Source of the DNA: Moraxella porci DSM 25326 | GTDB lineage: Bacteria > Pseudomonadota > Gammaproteobacteria > Pseudomonadales > Moraxellaceae | Direction: 5' to 3' | DNA length: 64,000 bases | Assembly (NCBI RefSeq): GCF_002014855.1 | Contig: NZ_MUYV01000005.1 | Coordinates: forward strand, 1 to 64,000 | Part shown: one piece after another, positions 40,112 to 49,424 of the stretch | How positions within the stretch are numbered: position 1 is the first letter of the stretch | How the letters are laid out: every line of letters begins with the position of its first letter | Position numbers and translations under genes: made by a program | The notes under the pieces: model-generated | Told to the model about the DNA's origin: nothing | The model's input: only the letters and a program-made list of their open reading frames with translations | The model's database searches: none

Positions 40112-40165
40112 ATGAAAACGCTTGGCATCATTGGCGGTATGGCAGCGAAGTTTATTTTACAATGA
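40112..40165 (+). pseudogene. Remnant N-terminus of an aspartate/glutamate racemase gene
   Basis: A 17-codon frame reading MKTLGIIGGMAAKFILQ then stop. The first ten residues are the exact kind of start seen in the aspartate/glutamate racemase family (usually MKTLGIIGGMGP or GGMSWEST). The rest of such a gene is missing, so a deletion seems to have removed it between LrgB and the Na/Pi gene. It could still be translated as a tiny peptide, but no ribosome site is evident. Confidence 0.6.
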
Positions 40166-40200
40166 CAAAAATTTTAGACTAACAATTAACAAGGCTTAGC

Positions 40201-41766
40201 GTGCAACAAATCATCATTCAGCTATCAGGTGGCATCGGACTGTTTTTGCTCGGTATGAGTCTGATGACCGACAGTCTCAAGGCGATGGCAGGCGAGAGTC
40301 TGCGGCAGTGGCTTGGGCGTTTTACAGGCTCGCCATTTAAGGCGATGATGTCAGGCATTGGCTTTACGCTGGTCGTGCAGTCATCGACAGCGACGACATT
40401 GGCGACCATCGGTTTTGTTAGTGCAGGGGTGCTAAGCTTCACCCAAGCCATCGGTGTCATCATCGGTGCCAATATCGGTACGACCAGCACTGGCTGGATG
40501 GTCGCACTGCTGGGGCTGAAGTTCTCGGTATCGATGATCGCTCTGCCGATGGTGGGTATCGGTGCGATGATGAAGCTGCTTGGTCAAGATCGCATGGCTT
40601 TATTGGGGCTTTGCTTGGCGGGATTTGGGCTGTTATTCATTGGTATTGATTTTCTGCAATCGGCGATGGCAGGCTTTGCCGAGCAGGTGGATCTGGCGCA
40701 GTGGTCAAATGATGGCTTGATGACACGACTGATCTTGGTGCTGATAGGTATTGTGATGACCATTCTTTTGCAGTCATCGAGTGCGGCGATCACGGCGACT
40801 TTGGCAGCACTGGCAGGCGGGGCGATTGATTTGCCACAAGCATTGGCACTGGTGATCGGGCAGAATATCGGTACGGTCGCCACCGCGGTACTGGCAGCGA
40901 TCGGTGCGACGGTGAGTGCCAAGCGGACAGCGGCGGTGCATGTGGTGTTCAATGTCGTAACAGCAGTGGCGGCGTTTTTTGTGCTGATGCCTGTGACGAT
41001 CTGGCAGGTGCGTGATGGTGTGCTGGCAGACTGGGATAATGTGCTGATCATTGCTTTGTTTCATACGGCATTTAGTATGATGGGTGCGATGATATTTATG
41101 CCGTTTACCCGTCGTTTTCAGGCGCTGCTTGAGCGGCTGATCCCTGAGCGCATCGATGCGTCGAATACGCACTATCTGGATGAAAGCTTATTTTCGATGC
41201 CAGCGGTGGCCATCGGTGCGGCAAAAGAAGCTTTGTGCCGTACCGCAGCTGATACATTTCATCAATTTACCAAAGCCTGTCGCGGTGAGATGGCAGGTCA
41301 GCAGATCGATACGCTGCCGCTTGATGACTGCTTGATCAAGGTGGATGATTATTTACAAAAAATGCCCGTGCCGCAGTCGCAGACAGATCAAGAAAGACTG
41401 ATGGCGCTTTTGCAGCTGGTGGTATATATCCGAGTGATCCGAGAAGATCTGGCGAACAGTGCTTTTATCGATGTGCTGCGCGGGGATTTTGATGAGAATC
41501 TGGCAGCGGCGATGGTACAGTTTGAGGCTTTGACTGCTTATCTGAACGCCATGCCCAAGCGACTGCCGCCAGAATTTGTCACTCAGTTTGTGGCGTTTGG
41601 TGATGATATGAAAGCCCAAAAAATCGATGTGCGCTTATCGATCATCGAACACAGCGCACACACCCAGCACAGCGCTTCCGATGCGCTCAACCTCATCGTC
41701 GCTCGCCGCTGGCTGGATCGACTGGTCAAGCACACCGCCAAGATGGTGATTTTGTTGGGCAAATGA
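40201..41766 (+). CDS. Na/Pi cotransporter family protein
   Basis: A 521-residue protein with two Na/Pi repeats, marked by QSSTATTLAT and QSSSAAITAT, each followed by a GANIGT or GQNIGT segment. The C-terminal part (about 340-521) is a PhoU-like cytoplasmic helical domain. Family members move phosphate with sodium, often outward or at low affinity in bacteria. The start is GTG at 40201 with AAGG at ribosome-site distance. It is convergent with the exonuclease gene, with no clear terminator in the 20-base gap. Confidence 0.9.
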   Translation: MQQIIIQLSGGIGLFLLGMSLMTDSLKAMAGESLRQWLGRFTGSPFKAMMSGIGFTLVVQSSTATTLATIGFVSAGVLSFTQAIGVIIGANIGTTSTGWMVALLGLKFSVSMIALPMVGIGAMMKLLGQDRMALLGLCLAGFGLLFIGIDFLQSAMAGFAEQVDLAQWSNDGLMTRLILVLIGIVMTILLQSSSAAITATLAALAGGAIDLPQALALVIGQNIGTVATAVLAAIGATVSAKRTAAVHVVFNVVTAVAAFFVLMPVTIWQVRDGVLADWDNVLIIALFHTAFSMMGAMIFMPFTRRFQALLERLIPERIDASNTHYLDESLFSMPAVAIGAAKEALCRTAADTFHQFTKACRGEMAGQQIDTLPLDDCLIKVDDYLQKMPVPQSQTDQERLMALLQLVVYIRVIREDLANSAFIDVLRGDFDENLAAAMVQFEALTAYLNAMPKRLPPEFVTQFVAFGDDMKAQKIDVRLSIIEHSAHTQHSASDALNLIVARRWLDRLVKHTAKMVILLGK

Positions 41767-41786
41767 TGGCTATCAAGTGATCAAAC

Positions 41787-42398
41787 TCACACGCGGCGGT
41801 GCTTGAGTGCCAAATACATCATGGCCACATTGATGGCGTCATTGAGTGCATCATGGCGAGGCAAATCAGGAATGCCAAGCGTTTTTACCATATTTGCCAT
41901 CGTCAAATCGATCTCGGCATCATAGTATTTGTGCTTGGTTTCTTGGGCGTGAAATAGGCGCGAGACCTCGATTTGCGGCTGGGGCAGCTTGATGCCGAGC
42001 ATGGGCTTTAGAAATTTATTCACCATCGCTACATCATATTCTAAGAAATAACCCACCAAAGGGCGACCACCCACGAAGTGCAAAAACTGTTCAATGGCAT
42101 CTTCAACCGTCGTGCCATGTGTCAAGTCCTTGGGGCGAAGTCCATGGATGGTGACATTGGTCGCCTCCATCATGCCTTCAGGTTTGATGAGTATTTCAAA
42201 GGTTTCGCTTGTCAAGATTTTATTGCCGCGGATTTTGACCGCACCGATAGAGATGATCTGTGCCTCGCTGACATTAAGACTGGTGGTCTCGCAGTCAAAG
42301 CTGACCAGCTCATCAGGATGCGTGTCGTACAAAAATTCATAGCGTTTATCACGCAATTTACTGCGATAATACTGGTGCATGAGTTTATTAAACATCAT
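41787..42398 (-). CDS. DEDDh 3'-5' exonuclease (DnaQ-like)
   Basis: A 203-residue exonuclease of the DnaQ/PolC-epsilon type. Exo I is FDCETTSLN, Exo II lies around GYFLEYDVAMVN and Exo III is RHDALNDA (HxAxxD), so the catalytic set is complete. It lies 6 bases downstream of a cNMP/CBS/DUF294 gene. That pairing is one I associate with Pseudomonas and relatives, with unknown purpose. Confidence 0.88.
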   Translation of the reverse strand: MMFNKLMHQYYRSKLRDKRYEFLYDTHPDELVSFDCETTSLNVSEAQIISIGAVKIRGNKILTSETFEILIKPEGMMEATNVTIHGLRPKDLTHGTTVEDAIEQFLHFVGGRPLVGYFLEYDVAMVNKFLKPMLGIKLPQPQIEVSRLFHAQETKHKYYDAEIDLTMANMVKTLGIPDLPRHDALNDAINVAMMYLALKHRRV

Positions 42399-42404
42399 TT
42401 TCCC

Positions 42405-44219
42405 CTATGAATATTGTAGGTTGAAATGATTGCTGACATAGCTTTTGAAGCGTTTCACCACTTGCAAGGCATCCTTGAGCAAATCTCGCTCAAGTGTGGA
42501 TAGGCGTTCGGTGGCGATTTGGTTGGGCTGCACTTCTTGACCGTGTTTGATGGCATTTAGGCCATTTTTTAGGCGCGTGTGCATCAGATATGCCAACGCT
42601 TCTGACACATCTTGGCTGAGTTGTTTTTCGATAATGCCCATCGATGCAAGCTTTGCGATACGCTCAAAGGTATTCGTCTCGGTGAGTTTGGCTTGTAGGC
42701 TCAAAGCACGCACGCCATGCACCACTGGGAAAGTCCCCATTTTTTTGATGTCCATTTTGTGCTGTTTTTGACCCAAGAATTGCGCAAAAAACCCTTGCCC
42801 ATCTTCGTTAAATTGATTGATGGCACGCGCAAAGCCCATCAGCATCCCAACATCATCGCTGATATGATGCATCAGGCTTGATTGGACATCGTGCAATAAA
42901 CTGACATCGCCAGCGACCGCTTTGGCATCAATAAAAATCGCCAAATTCATCATATTCTCACCACTAGCGCTGCGACACCATGTGATGACCATGTCGCGAA
43001 AATCGCTGAAATTTTGGCACCAAGTCGGATTATTGACCATGATTTTGCCTTGGCAAGGTGGATAGCCAAAGCCAGTTAGCACTTGTGAAAACTGCTCTGC
43101 ATAAGGCATGACGGTAGCAATGTCGATGCCATCTTTGACGATGAGTGCGTTATCTTGGTCGGTCTTGAGCACTTGCTCGCCACGACCTTCAGATCCCATG
43201 ACGATCAAGCATGAGTTCGCCACGATATCAGCAGGTGCGATGAGTTGCCATGCTTTTTCAAACAATCTGGCATTGAGCACTTGCATCAGCTGTGCCAGTT
43301 GTCTGGCCTGCATACCATTGGCAAACAGTGCTGAGATGGTACTCGTCATCTGTGATGCGACAGCGGTGAGCTCATCGAGCGTGGTCGCGACTTCAAGTTT
43401 TTCGGCGATCAGATGGCTGTGGTTGGATAAAAATGCCAAGATATCCACTTGCTCAAGAATACCGATCGGATCATTATTTTTATTGACCACGACACGCTGA
43501 ATGCGATGGTTCATCATCTTAAGTAGTGCAGTGAACATAAAATCGTCAATATCCACGCTAATCAGATCAAAGCGCGCCAGATGATGCACGGCTTCATGGG
43601 CATTGACGATGCCGTCGCTTTGGGTGATGACATCACGAAATAGCGACTCGGTGACCAGACCGATGCGTCCATCATGGTGGATAAGCAGGGATTTGGATTT
43701 GGCTTTTTGCATCGCCTTGCCAGCTTCGAGTAGGCTGATGCTACCACTATATAGCTCATCATAAGGGCGGTAGGCATCTTTGACTTTGGCGGTGAATAGT
43801 CCTGCCAACTCATTATCCCGCTTATTGCCTGTCTGGGATTGTAGTTTATCCGCGATATTGGCAAAAAAATACGCGCCAAATTCGCTGTTTTTTTCGATCA
43901 GTTCTCGAATGATGCTTTTTGGGATGGCGTATAGCAAGCTTTGATCGACAGCGACGAAACTGTGGCGATAAGTCTGCTCAAACAAAGCCCGTGTATCAAA
44001 GCTGTCAGATGGATGATATAAAGCAAGTACTTCACCATCGGCATCAACCTCTTGGATCATGCCTTTGATGACAATATAGAGTGTATCAATGCTGTCATTG
44101 GCTTGGATGACGGTCGCTTGATCATCAAAAAATACAATGTCGGTGGCTTTTTCGAGCGTCTGACGCTGCAGACTAGTCAGGCTATTATAAGGGGCGGTGC
44201 TAAAGTCAAAGCGATTCAT
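42405..44219 (-). CDS. cNMP-binding / CBS / DUF294 putative nucleotidyltransferase
   Basis: A 604-residue cytoplasmic regulator-like protein. The order is a cyclic-nucleotide-binding domain (about 10-120), a CBS pair (about 150-275), a DUF294 nucleotidyltransferase domain with GSEGRGEQVLKTDQDNA (GS...DxD metal site), and a DUF294 C-terminal helical domain. It resembles GlnD-type nucleotidyltransferases without a known target. ATG 44219 follows AAGGA. It is coupled to the exonuclease gene. Confidence 0.88.
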   Translation of the reverse strand: MNRFDFSTAPYNSLTSLQRQTLEKATDIVFFDDQATVIQANDSIDTLYIVIKGMIQEVDADGEVLALYHPSDSFDTRALFEQTYRHSFVAVDQSLLYAIPKSIIRELIEKNSEFGAYFFANIADKLQSQTGNKRDNELAGLFTAKVKDAYRPYDELYSGSISLLEAGKAMQKAKSKSLLIHHDGRIGLVTESLFRDVITQSDGIVNAHEAVHHLARFDLISVDIDDFMFTALLKMMNHRIQRVVVNKNNDPIGILEQVDILAFLSNHSHLIAEKLEVATTLDELTAVASQMTSTISALFANGMQARQLAQLMQVLNARLFEKAWQLIAPADIVANSCLIVMGSEGRGEQVLKTDQDNALIVKDGIDIATVMPYAEQFSQVLTGFGYPPCQGKIMVNNPTWCQNFSDFRDMVITWCRSASGENMMNLAIFIDAKAVAGDVSLLHDVQSSLMHHISDDVGMLMGFARAINQFNEDGQGFFAQFLGQKQHKMDIKKMGTFPVVHGVRALSLQAKLTETNTFERIAKLASMGIIEKQLSQDVSEALAYLMHTRLKNGLNAIKHGQEVQPNQIATERLSTLERDLLKDALQVVKRFKSYVSNHFNLQYS

Positions 44220-44417
44220 GAGCAATCCTTTTCATGAAATATTAACACAAACAGTAGGGGAATTTTTACAGTAAATCCTGTTTGATATATTAGCAGATGA
44301 CAAAAATTTGACAAGTGGTATAGATAAATAAACTTCGCCAAAAAATAAAAATTAGCTACTAAATTTTTGGCAAATATTTTATAATGAGTGCCAATCATCA
44401 TCAGTTACGAGTACAAA

Positions 44418-44993
44418 ATGTCTATCAAATCCGATCGCTGGATCCGCAAAATGGCCGAAGAGCATGAGATGATCTCGCCATTTGAGCCGGGTCAAGTGCG
44501 TTATAATGAACAAGGCGAAAAATTGGTCAGCTATGGCACATCAAGCTACGGCTATGATGTCCGCTGTGCCAATGAATTTAAGGTCTTTACCAATGTACAC
44601 TCAGCCATCGTCGATCCTAAGAATTTCGACGAGCGTAGCTTTATTGATATCGTCGGTGATGAGTGTATCATTCCGCCGAACTCATTTGCACTGGCTCGTA
44701 CGGTCGAATATTTCAAAATTCCCCGTGATGTATTGACCATTTGCCTTGGCAAATCGACTTATGCACGCTGTGGCATCATCGTCAATGTCACGCCACTTGA
44801 GCCTGAATGGGAAGGTCATGTGACGCTTGAGTTTAGTAACACCACCAATCTGCCAGCGCGCATCTATGCTGGTGAAGGTGTGGCGCAGATGCTATTTTTC
44901 CAATCAGATGCTGATGATGTCTGCGAAACTTCGTACAAAGACCGTGGCGGTAAATATCAAGGTCAGACGGGCGTAACCTTGCCTAAAACTTAA
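44418..44993 (+). CDS. dcd: dCTP deaminase
   Basis: A 191-residue Dcd that converts dCTP to dUTP and feeds thymidylate synthesis with dUTPase (dut is at 30808). The core motif [27 protein letters not shown] includes the catalytic Glu. ATG 44418 starts the conserved MSIKSDRWI; the upstream ATG at 44388 does not fit the family. A TATAAT at 44380-44385 is a likely -10, placing transcription start between them. Confidence 0.96.
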   Translation: MSIKSDRWIRKMAEEHEMISPFEPGQVRYNEQGEKLVSYGTSSYGYDVRCANEFKVFTNVHSAIVDPKNFDERSFIDIVGDECIIPPNSFALARTVEYFKIPRDVLTICLGKSTYARCGIIVNVTPLEPEWEGHVTLEFSNTTNLPARIYAGEGVAQMLFFQSDADDVCETSYKDRGGKYQGQTGVTLPKT

Positions 44994-45029
44994 GGCCAAA
45001 GACCTAAGACTGCCACCACTGCACAAATA

Positions 45030-45059
45030 GACCCTTAAGCATGACTTAGGGGTTTTTGT
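45030..45059 (+). terminator. Intrinsic terminator of dcd
   Basis: ACCCTTAAG pairs with CTTAGGGGT (one wobble) around CATGA and is followed by TTTTGTTT. Confidence 0.85.
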
Positions 45060-45170
45060 TTGATTGATTTGTGTGGATAAGCTGTGCCATCCATCATAGT
45101 TACAAAATAGCACGGAATTTTGGGTGATGGTGGTATAAAATAAGCCAGACTTTACAAAACGAGCATAGCA

Positions 45171-45461
45171 ATGAGCGATATTCGTATCGAAAAAACACAC
45201 AATTTTGATTTTGCCACCGCGCGAGATAGAGCCAAACAGTGGCTGGGTGAGGCAGAGCAGCAGTTTGGATTAAAAGCCAGTTATGCCGAAGACGAGTCGA
45301 TGGATACTGCCAGTATCAGCAAGGCAGGCGTGGATGCCAAAGCAGTGCTTGATGCCCAAAAAATCACCTTTGAAGCATCGCTTGGATTTTTCGCCAAGCC
45401 ATTAAAAGGGATGATTCATGATGGGATTAATGAGGGTTTGCAGAAGTATTTTGAAGTATGA
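45171..45461 (+). CDS. Polyhydroxyalkanoic acid system family protein
   Basis: A 96-residue protein with the pattern of the PHA_gran_rgn family (PF09650): IEKTHNFDFATARDRAKQWL, a middle beta region and the C-terminal GFFAKPLKGMIHDGINEGLQKYF. In some species it lies with polyhydroxyalkanoate granule genes, but none are in this window, and the family also occurs in bacteria without PHA. It precedes the DUF4126 gene by 27 bases. Confidence 0.85.
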   Translation: MSDIRIEKTHNFDFATARDRAKQWLGEAEQQFGLKASYAEDESMDTASISKAGVDAKAVLDAQKITFEASLGFFAKPLKGMIHDGINEGLQKYFEV

Positions 45462-45488
45462 TTTTGGCTTAGGATAAAGGGTGGAGTT

Positions 45489-46058
45489 ATGACTGTTGAG
45501 ATGATTATTAGCATTTGTTTGGGGATTGGTCTGGCAGCAAGTACAGGCTTTCGGGTATTTGTGCCATTATTTGGATTGTCATTGGCATCGTATTTTGGCA
45601 TCATACCGCTCAATGACACTTGGGCGTGGGTGGGTAGCTTGTCAGCCTTGATTATCTTAGGTGTTGCCAGTGTGGTTGAATCGATCAGCTATCTGGTGCC
45701 TGTGGTGGATAACCTACTAGACACCATCGCTGTGCCATTGGCAGGCGTGGCAGGGACGCTCGTGATGGCGAGTACCTTGACAGACATGAGTCCTGCGATG
45801 ACTTGGGCGCTTGCCATCGTCGCAGGTGGTGGGGCAGCTGCGACCATCAAGACCACATCGGCAGCGACAAGGGCGGTATCGACAGTGACCACAGCAGGCA
45901 CAGCCAATCCTGCCATCGGCATGGCAGAAACGGGCGCGGCGATCGGGCTGTCGGCAGTGTCGATTCTGTTTCCTGTGGTTGGGATGTTCATTGCTGTCAT
46001 CGGCATCGTGGTGCTGATTTGGCTTGCGGTGCGTCTAAAGCGTCAATTTGCCAAATGA
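45489..46058 (+). CDS. DUF4126 membrane protein
   Basis: A 189-residue protein with about five helices and the DUF4126 pattern: GLAASTGFRVFVPLF near the N-terminus, YLVPVVDNLLDTIAVPLA, and a Gly/Ala/Thr-rich ATIKTTSAATRA segment. The function is unknown. It is probably co-transcribed with the preceding gene and is followed by a hairpin terminator. Confidence 0.87.
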   Translation: MTVEMIISICLGIGLAASTGFRVFVPLFGLSLASYFGIIPLNDTWAWVGSLSALIILGVASVVESISYLVPVVDNLLDTIAVPLAGVAGTLVMASTLTDMSPAMTWALAIVAGGGAAATIKTTSAATRAVSTVTTAGTANPAIGMAETGAAIGLSAVSILFPVVGMFIAVIGIVVLIWLAVRLKRQFAK

Positions 46059-46088
46059 TCTCAAACATCCTTAAATGATAAAGCAATC

Positions 46089-46114
46089 AAAAGCTCGGTA
46101 TATGCCGAGCTTTG
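46089..46114. terminator. Hairpin terminator between convergent genes
   Basis: AAAGCTCGG pairs with CCGAGCTTT around a 6-base loop. The T-tract is short, so it is a modest terminator for the DUF4126 gene (+) and possibly for the phosphatase gene (-). Confidence 0.7.
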
Positions 46115-46134
46115 GTGTATGGATAATCACGATT

Positions 46135-46614
46135 TTATTGATCCGCTTGCCATGCGATCAAGTGCTGATCAGCCACCGATTCTAAATGCGCATACATCGC
46201 CACAAAATCAGACTCATCCCCATAATAAGGATCGGCAACGGCTTTGCCAGTTGGATCAAATAACTGCAAGCGTGCCACCGTGCGAGCATCTGCAAGCTGT
46301 TCGGCTTGGGTGCGTAGTTTGCTTAAATTTGCCAAATTGCTCTCATCCATCGCAAAGATGAGCTCAAATTCATAAAAGTCTGTCACGCTGATCTGTCTGG
46401 CTCTTAAGCTTGATAAATCATAGCCTAGAGACCGACCAACTTTGATACTGCGAGCGTCAGGCGGATTGCCTGTGTGATAATTGGCGGTGCCTGCTGAGTC
46501 TAGGCGAATGGGTAGGTGAGCATTGGCAATTTTGGTCGCCATCACCGCTTCGGCAGCAGGCGATCGGCAGATATTGCCAAGACAAACAAATAAAATACTG
46601 CTAGGATAAGTCAT
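46135..46614 (-). CDS. Low-molecular-weight protein-tyrosine phosphatase
   Basis: A 159-residue phosphatase with the C(X)5R loop CLGNICRSP near the N-terminus and the general-acid Asp in DPYYGDESDF. Bacterial members act on tyrosine kinases of capsule export or on other phosphotyrosine proteins; no capsule genes are nearby. ATG 46614 is 7 bases after GAGAAG. Confidence 0.92.
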   Translation of the reverse strand: MTYPSSILFVCLGNICRSPAAEAVMATKIANAHLPIRLDSAGTANYHTGNPPDARSIKVGRSLGYDLSSLRARQISVTDFYEFELIFAMDESNLANLSKLRTQAEQLADARTVARLQLFDPTGKAVADPYYGDESDFVAMYAHLESVADQHLIAWQADQ

Positions 46615-46651
46615 AAATCTTCTCAATCATCAATGTGAAATCTTGTGCTTG

Positions 46652-47746
46652 TTACGCATCTGATGTGTCTGGTGATGATGATCCCATTACCAGCTCATCC
46701 ACCAAAGCCGATAGTACCACTGTGGCAAATGCCCCCTTAGGTAGTTCAAAATTCAGCACCAATGACACATCATCTGCCCAGTGCCAAGTCAATGCCCGCA
46801 CCAATAGGCGTAAGGGGCGATAGCTCATTTTGGCATCAATCTTCAGTAGTCCTTGGCAAAATACCGTAAATTCATCCCGACCAAGCACGCCATCATACAG
46901 TGCGGCTGCATCAGCGGTATGCTTGGGCGTACCTGTGCCAAACAGTGGAGCGGTTGGGTGGATATCACAAGTCCTCAGGCGAGTGCGGATGTCATCATCG
47001 ATATCAGCGACAAAAATTGAGCCTGTGCCATCTAGATTAAATACATCACCATCGATCGCCGTCTGCCAGCTGTCATCTGCCACACGAGCATCCAGCATGG
47101 CATTAAACAGCACACTGCGAGCGGTCGAGATCAGTAGGCTGTTACGATGAGCGGTTTTTTTATTAGAGCGGTAGGGCTTGGGCATGGCTAGGATTTTTTC
47201 AAAAAATCCCTGAGCCTTCTGGATATTGCCTTGGTCATTGCCAAACCGCTGTTCGCCAAAATAGTTTGGCACGCCATTGGTTTTGATTTGATTTAGCCTA
47301 TCATCGATGGTGGTTTGATCGCCTGTGATGGCGTGTAGGGTGATGGTGAAGTGATTGGATTTGTGCGTACCACGACCTAGCTTGCGACCGTGCCACACTT
47401 GCTCGCTGATGTGGACGGACTCGTCATCGTGCAGATGCGGCTTGATAAAGTCGGTAAATGACACACTCGGCACCGCCTTGGTCGGCAGGCGAATACTGAA
47501 CCACTGATGGGTGATGGCATGGCGGTCTTTTAGCCCCGAATAGCCGACATCTGCTGTAGGCACACCTGCCCAGTCAGCCAGTAGCCGTGCGACATAGGCG
47601 GTGTTCAGATTGATTTTGGTGATGTATAACCACAGATGTTCGCCATCGTGGGTGTGCTCGATGGCAAGCTGTTCGGTGACGATAAAGTCAGCAGGCGTGG
47701 CTTTATAAATAGCGTGGCGAATAGGGCGGGTCATGGCGTCGCTCAT
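46652..47746 (-). CDS. truD: tRNA pseudouridine-13 synthase
   Basis: A 364-residue TruD. The catalytic Asp lies in GYSGLKDRHAITHQWFS, the family motif, and NYFGEQRFG is also diagnostic. An insertion domain (TRUD) occupies the middle. A second in-frame ATG at 47734 has a GAG upstream and is a possible start. It lies between the DUF1543 gene and the phosphatase on the minus strand. Confidence 0.95.
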   Translation of the reverse strand: MSDAMTRPIRHAIYKATPADFIVTEQLAIEHTHDGEHLWLYITKINLNTAYVARLLADWAGVPTADVGYSGLKDRHAITHQWFSIRLPTKAVPSVSFTDFIKPHLHDDESVHISEQVWHGRKLGRGTHKSNHFTITLHAITGDQTTIDDRLNQIKTNGVPNYFGEQRFGNDQGNIQKAQGFFEKILAMPKPYRSNKKTAHRNSLLISTARSVLFNAMLDARVADDSWQTAIDGDVFNLDGTGSIFVADIDDDIRTRLRTCDIHPTAPLFGTGTPKHTADAAALYDGVLGRDEFTVFCQGLLKIDAKMSYRPLRLLVRALTWHWADDVSLVLNFELPKGAFATVVLSALVDELVMGSSSPDTSDA

Positions 47747-47770
47747 TAAAATATCTTTGCCACCATTGTA

Positions 47771-48337
47771 TCACACAAACATCTTCTTCGGCAGATAGCC
47801 AATCACCATCTCATCAGGGGTAGCCGTGCTATCTGCAGTGATACGCAGACGGTAGCGGTCTTTGAACGCTTGGGGCAGCACATCACTGACATTGTGAATC
47901 TCATCAATATCCACGCCATACTTATCATCGATATGCGATGTCGCTCGAGTACCTGCGATGTCAAATGCTTGATAAAACTCACTCTGTTTGGCGATGGCGG
48001 TCGCTTGATGGATATCATCAGCGATAATCAATAATTTGTGATGATATTCTTCAAAATGATTGGGCTTGTAGCCACCAAGATTGACAAAATATAAATGTTT
48101 GACGTTGGGTGGGTTATTGGGATGATCGTCTTTATTGATAATCTCAATAAGATAGCCATCAACAGCAGTAATTTTGCGATAGGCGTCCAGATGCCAAATA
48201 TCTTTGATTTCTGGCCAAGCCGATTCAAAATGCGGTATCAGCTCACGCACATCATCGGCGATGCCAAAGAAAATATCATGCTGTTCGATCAGCCGACCCT
48301 TTGGCGTAGCACCGATTTTTAGCATATACAGATACAT
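47771..48337 (-). CDS. DUF1543 domain protein
   Basis: A 188-residue cytoplasmic protein with two repeats of the DUF1543 type. The hallmark is VNLGGYKPNHFEEYHHKLLIIADD. No function is known. It sits 16 bases after the Sel1-repeat gene. Confidence 0.85.
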   Translation of the reverse strand: MYLYMLKIGATPKGRLIEQHDIFFGIADDVRELIPHFESAWPEIKDIWHLDAYRKITAVDGYLIEIINKDDHPNNPPNVKHLYFVNLGGYKPNHFEEYHHKLLIIADDIHQATAIAKQSEFYQAFDIAGTRATSHIDDKYGVDIDEIHNVSDVLPQAFKDRYRLRITADSTATPDEMVIGYLPKKMFV

Positions 48338-48353
48338 GATTTGCCTTTATATT

Positions 48354-49424
48354 TTAATAACCTTGTTGGTTTAGCTCACGATATGCATCACAGCCGTCTT
48401 GATAGCCGTTATCGCAGGCTTTACCAAGCCATTGTTTGGCGAGTGAGTAGCTTTGGCGGACACCCCAGCCATTATAATAAAGGGTGGCTATATTGTATTG
48501 AGCCATGGCATTGTTTTGGGCGGTGGCTTTGGCATACCAGTTAAAGGCTTGTTTATAATCTTGACGGACACCATAGCCGTGTCTGTACATATTGCCTAAA
48601 TTTACCTGAGCGCCTGCATGCCCTTGATTGGCGGCTTTGGTGTACCATTGTACTGCTTGATGATAATCTTGGCGTACGCCTTGACCTTGGCGATACATCA
48701 CGCCAAGATTGTATTGAGCCACGGCATTGTTTTGGGCAGCGGCTTTGGCAAACCAGTTAAAGGCTTGTTTATAATCTTGGCGGACACCATAGCCATGACC
48801 GTACATATATCCTAAATTTACCTGAGCCTCAGCAAGCCCTTGATTGGCGGCTTTGGCGTACCATTCTACCGCTTTTTGATAATCTTGGCGTACGCCGTGA
48901 CCTTTTTCATACATCAGCCCAAGATTGGTTTGAGCCTCAGCAAGCCCTTGATTGGCAGCTTTGGTGTACCATTCTACCGCTTTTTGATAATCTTGACGCA
49001 CGCCATAACCTTTTTCATACATCAGCCCAAGATTATGTTGAGCACTTGCATATCCTTGATTGGCGGCTTTGGCAAACCAGTTAAAGGCTTGGTGATAATC
49101 TTGATGCACGCCATAACCTTTTTCATACATCAGCCCAAGATTGTATTGAGCCTCAGCAAGACCTTGATTGGCAGCTTTTTTATACCAGTGTACTGCTTGA
49201 TGATAATTTTGTTGTATGCCCACACCTTCATCATACATTGCACCTAGCACAAGTTGAGCTTTGTCATCCCCTTGTTCCGCCGCTTGATGAAAATAACTAA
49301 ACGCTTGGCGATAACCATCATCAGTGCCAAGATTGTAATAATACAAGCCCTGCTCATAGGCGGTATTCGCCATCACTGACATTGACAGCAGAAGTCCCAT
49401 TGCCAAAGTAGCTAGCTTTTTCAT
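48354..49424 (-). CDS. Secreted Sel1-repeat protein
   Basis: A 356-residue protein with a Sec signal peptide (1-19, MKKLATLAMGLLLSMSVMA). Eight full Sel1-like repeats of 36 residues follow (each about AQxNLGxMYxxGxGVRQDYxxAxxWxxKAAxQG) after one partial repeat. These helical hairpins stack into a solenoid for protein binding in the periplasm. The C-terminus has two cysteines in the last repeat region (GKACDNGYQDGCDAY), likely a disulfide cap. The partner is unknown. Confidence 0.92.
   Translation of the reverse strand: MKKLATLAMGLLLSMSVMANTAYEQGLYYYNLGTDDGYRQAFSYFHQAAEQGDDKAQLVLGAMYDEGVGIQQNYHQAVHWYKKAANQGLAEAQYNLGLMYEKGYGVHQDYHQAFNWFAKAANQGYASAQHNLGLMYEKGYGVRQDYQKAVEWYTKAANQGLAEAQTNLGLMYEKGHGVRQDYQKAVEWYAKAANQGLAEAQVNLGYMYGHGYGVRQDYKQAFNWFAKAAAQNNAVAQYNLGVMYRQGQGVRQDYHQAVQWYTKAANQGHAGAQVNLGNMYRHGYGVRQDYKQAFNWYAKATAQNNAMAQYNIATLYYNGWGVRQSYSLAKQWLGKACDNGYQDGCDAYRELNQQGY
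48430..49290 (-). repeat. Tandem 108-bp repeats inside the Sel1 gene
   Basis: About eight direct repeats of 108 bases, which code for the 36-residue Sel1 units. Several neighbours are nearly identical in DNA (for instance the units around 48840-49070), so repeat number may change by recombination. The frame is kept in all units. Confidence 0.85.

Noticed and set aside
48840..49247. 135-codon repetitive frame on the plus strand within the Sel1 gene
   Set aside because: It is a mirror of the 108-base repeat on the other strand, not an independent gene.
48430..49290. Regular repeats considered as a CRISPR array
   Set aside because: Period is 108 bases with no spacers, and the repeats code in frame for Sel1 units.
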